A stretch of 64,000 bases of DNA. It comes from Pelagibacterales bacterium MED-G40 (GTDB lineage Bacteria > Pseudomonadota > Alphaproteobacteria > Pelagibacterales > Pelagibacteraceae). Positions 63,254 to 64,000 of this stretch are shown piece after piece (position 1 is the first letter of the stretch; the number at the start of each line of letters is the position of its first letter). The position numbers and the translations under genes were made by a program. Location: positions 62,001 through 126,000 of the forward strand of contig NTJN01000001.1 of NCBI GenBank assembly GCA_002457515.1, read 5' to 3'. Below the pieces are notes generated by a model that worked only from the letters and a program-made list of their open reading frames with translations, made no database searches and was not told the DNA's origin.

Positions 63254-63510
63254 TAGTTATCCTCCTTTTCTCCGAAGCCACACTCTTCGTCGATATCTTC
63301 TTGTTTACCTGCAAACCAGAATATTAATAAAACAAACGCAAGGAGCGATCCTTGTGCTGTCATATAATACGCTAGTGGGTATCCAAGAAAAGTCATAGAG
63401 TTGATTTCAGCTCCGAACATGAAGATAACAGTTGAAAAAAAGAACCAAATAACCAATGTAATTATCATATGGTTTTTTGACTTTTCCCAATGCTTCTCTT
63501 TGTTTGACAT
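63253..63510 (-). CDS. DUF4212 symporter small subunit
   Basis: Small partner of the symporter. Two membrane helices (about 15-38 and 47-67) and an acidic tail (EDIDEECGFGEKEDN) are visible. The ORF track starts at 63555, but an AAAGGGGGA ribosome-binding site lies just before ATG 63510 (MSNKEKHWEKSK), which gives the family start and 85 residues. Coupled to the large subunit by TAATG. Confidence 0.9.
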   Translation of the reverse strand: MSNKEKHWEKSKNHMIITLVIWFFFSTVIFMFGAEINSMTFLGYPLAYYMTAQGSLLAFVLLIFWFAGKQEDIDEECGFGEKEDN

Positions 63511-63654
63511 TTTTCCCCCTTTAGGTTTTTTATCGTAAATTAATGGTTGGATCATACCTAACTAGGTGGTAATTAAAAGTTAAAAAACCTGATTTTAGAT
63601 GCTACAAAGCTTTAAAATTAAAGGGAAAATACAGCTATATATTTTTAATACAAC

Positions 63655-64000
63655 GTGAGATTGAATTTACATAAGTTTATAGACACATTCAAAGTTCTTA
63701 AAGAATACCTATTTCCAGTTAGAAAATTAACGGATAAATTTCAATCTTTGACATCGTTGGTTCAACTTAAAAAATTTATCCAAGAAAGGTCAGCACACGT
63801 TTCTCAAACAACACTTTTTGGTTATATAAAAACTAGGATGGGATTTAAGCACTATCTAATGTTTGATGATAAATCTTTTTTAGAATCTTTGGATATAGCT
63901 AAGTGGAATATTTACGCATCATCTCTTCTTGATTGTACTTTCTATACCTTTTCTTATCTTTATGGGAAAAAGAATTTTGATTGCACAAAAAATGCTGAGA
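63655..64000 (+). CDS. Conserved uncharacterised protein, 5' part
   Basis: An open frame from GTG 63655 to the window edge (115 codons), missing from the ORF track because it is cut off. The segments KEYLFPVRKLTDKFQSL, AHVSQTTLFGYIKTRMG and LDIAKWNIYASSLLDCTFY resemble, from memory, an alphaproteobacterial hypothetical family. No function is known to me. TTG 63661 is another possible start. No Shine-Dalgarno sequence is evident. The 144-bp gap to the divergent DUF4212 gene must hold both promoters. Confidence 0.75.
   Translation, partial: MRLNLHKFIDTFKVLKEYLFPVRKLTDKFQSLTSLVQLKKFIQERSAHVSQTTLFGYIKTRMGFKHYLMFDDKSFLESLDIAKWNIYASSLLDCTFYTFSYLYGKKNFDCTKNAE

Noticed and set aside
63511-63555. Longer DUF4212 reading from 63555
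   Set aside because: A strong AAAGGGGGA ribosome-binding site lies inside this extension, immediately before the ATG at 63510.
1-64000. CRISPR arrays, insertion sequences, prophage or toxin-antitoxin modules
   Set aside because: No spaced direct repeats, transposase, integrase or phage genes were seen; the window is continuous housekeeping sequence.

Overview
The window is very AT-rich (roughly 70% by eye) and almost entirely coding. Spacers are mostly 0-60 bp, many genes overlap by 1-17 bp, and there are no insertion sequences, prophage or CRISPR arrays. Gene content and order are alphaproteobacterial: leuS-lptE-holA-parB-parA-rsmG-mnmG-mnmE, secB/dnaQ/coaE/aroE/maf beside hemE/hemH/hemJ/rho, and rpe-heparinase-purH. 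Together with extreme compaction this points to a free-living marine SAR11 bacterium (Pelagibacterales). That lineage call is inference from gene order, composition and protein character, not a database match.

Layout. 1-5.7 kb (minus): tsaB-fur-miaB-phoH-ybeY-lnt-metK, a tight operon. 5.7-11.4 kb: a secreted polysaccharide deacetylase, a glucosaminidase with an unusual 11-residue repeat, nfuA, trpS, murJ. 11.4-16.9 kb: malic enzyme fused to a phosphotransacetylase-like domain, then an envelope cluster (DolP-like, RsmI, LpoA-like) and rdgB. 16.9-23.1 kb (plus): grpE-dnaK-dnaJ, an untracked 55-aa membrane protein, dapB, nth, a PfkB kinase. 23.1-25.6 kb: an untracked 39-aa ArfA-like rescue factor coupled to an atypical response regulator, an L,D-transpeptidase head-to-head with it, yggS and a ThiE-like gene. 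25.6-26.9 kb: a major porin and its terminator. 26.9-38.1 kb: DUF3576-leuS-lptE-holA facing parB-parA-rsmG-mnmG-mnmE-ubiH-like, with two parS-like palindromes inside rsmG. 38.1-44.6 kb: ftsK-lolA and hisBHAFE-hinT-GNAT. 44.7-48.6 kb: hslVU, Smr, Tim44-like, fxsA, secB. 48.6-52.0 kb (minus): dnaQ-coaE-aroE-maf-ppsR. 51,965-52,246: the largest gene-free gap (282 bp), a strong oriC candidate. 52.2-56.0 kb (plus): hemE-hemH-hemJ-rho. 56.0-61.3 kb: a Lon-N protein, tRNA-Gly(GCC), phhB, purH, a heparinase-family protein, rpe, a small membrane protein. 61.4-63.5 kb: a two-subunit sodium:solute symporter. 63.66 kb to the end: an incomplete unknown CDS.

How it fits together. Much of the window looks like the origin-proximal housekeeping region: putative oriC, ParAB with parS-like sites about 19 kb away, and FtsK for terminus segregation. 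Proteostasis genes (grpE, dnaK, hslVU, and unexpectedly rho) share a heat-shock-like promoter motif, CTTG-N17-CYTATNT. Envelope genes (lnt, murJ, lptE, lolA, dolP-like, lpoA-like, glucosaminidase, deacetylase, L,D-transpeptidase, porin) form a second theme. The only two GC-rich intrinsic terminators seen lie downstream of the porin and the symporter, which are probably the most highly expressed transport genes here.

No wholly new multi-gene system is evident. The most notable items are the oriC candidate with helically spaced TTAACA repeats and a TTAA-N7-TTAA site, parS-like sites inside rsmG, the ArfA-like micro-gene, the hendecad-repeat cell-wall protein, divergent genes whose start codons abut, and a terminator that encodes a protein C-terminus.
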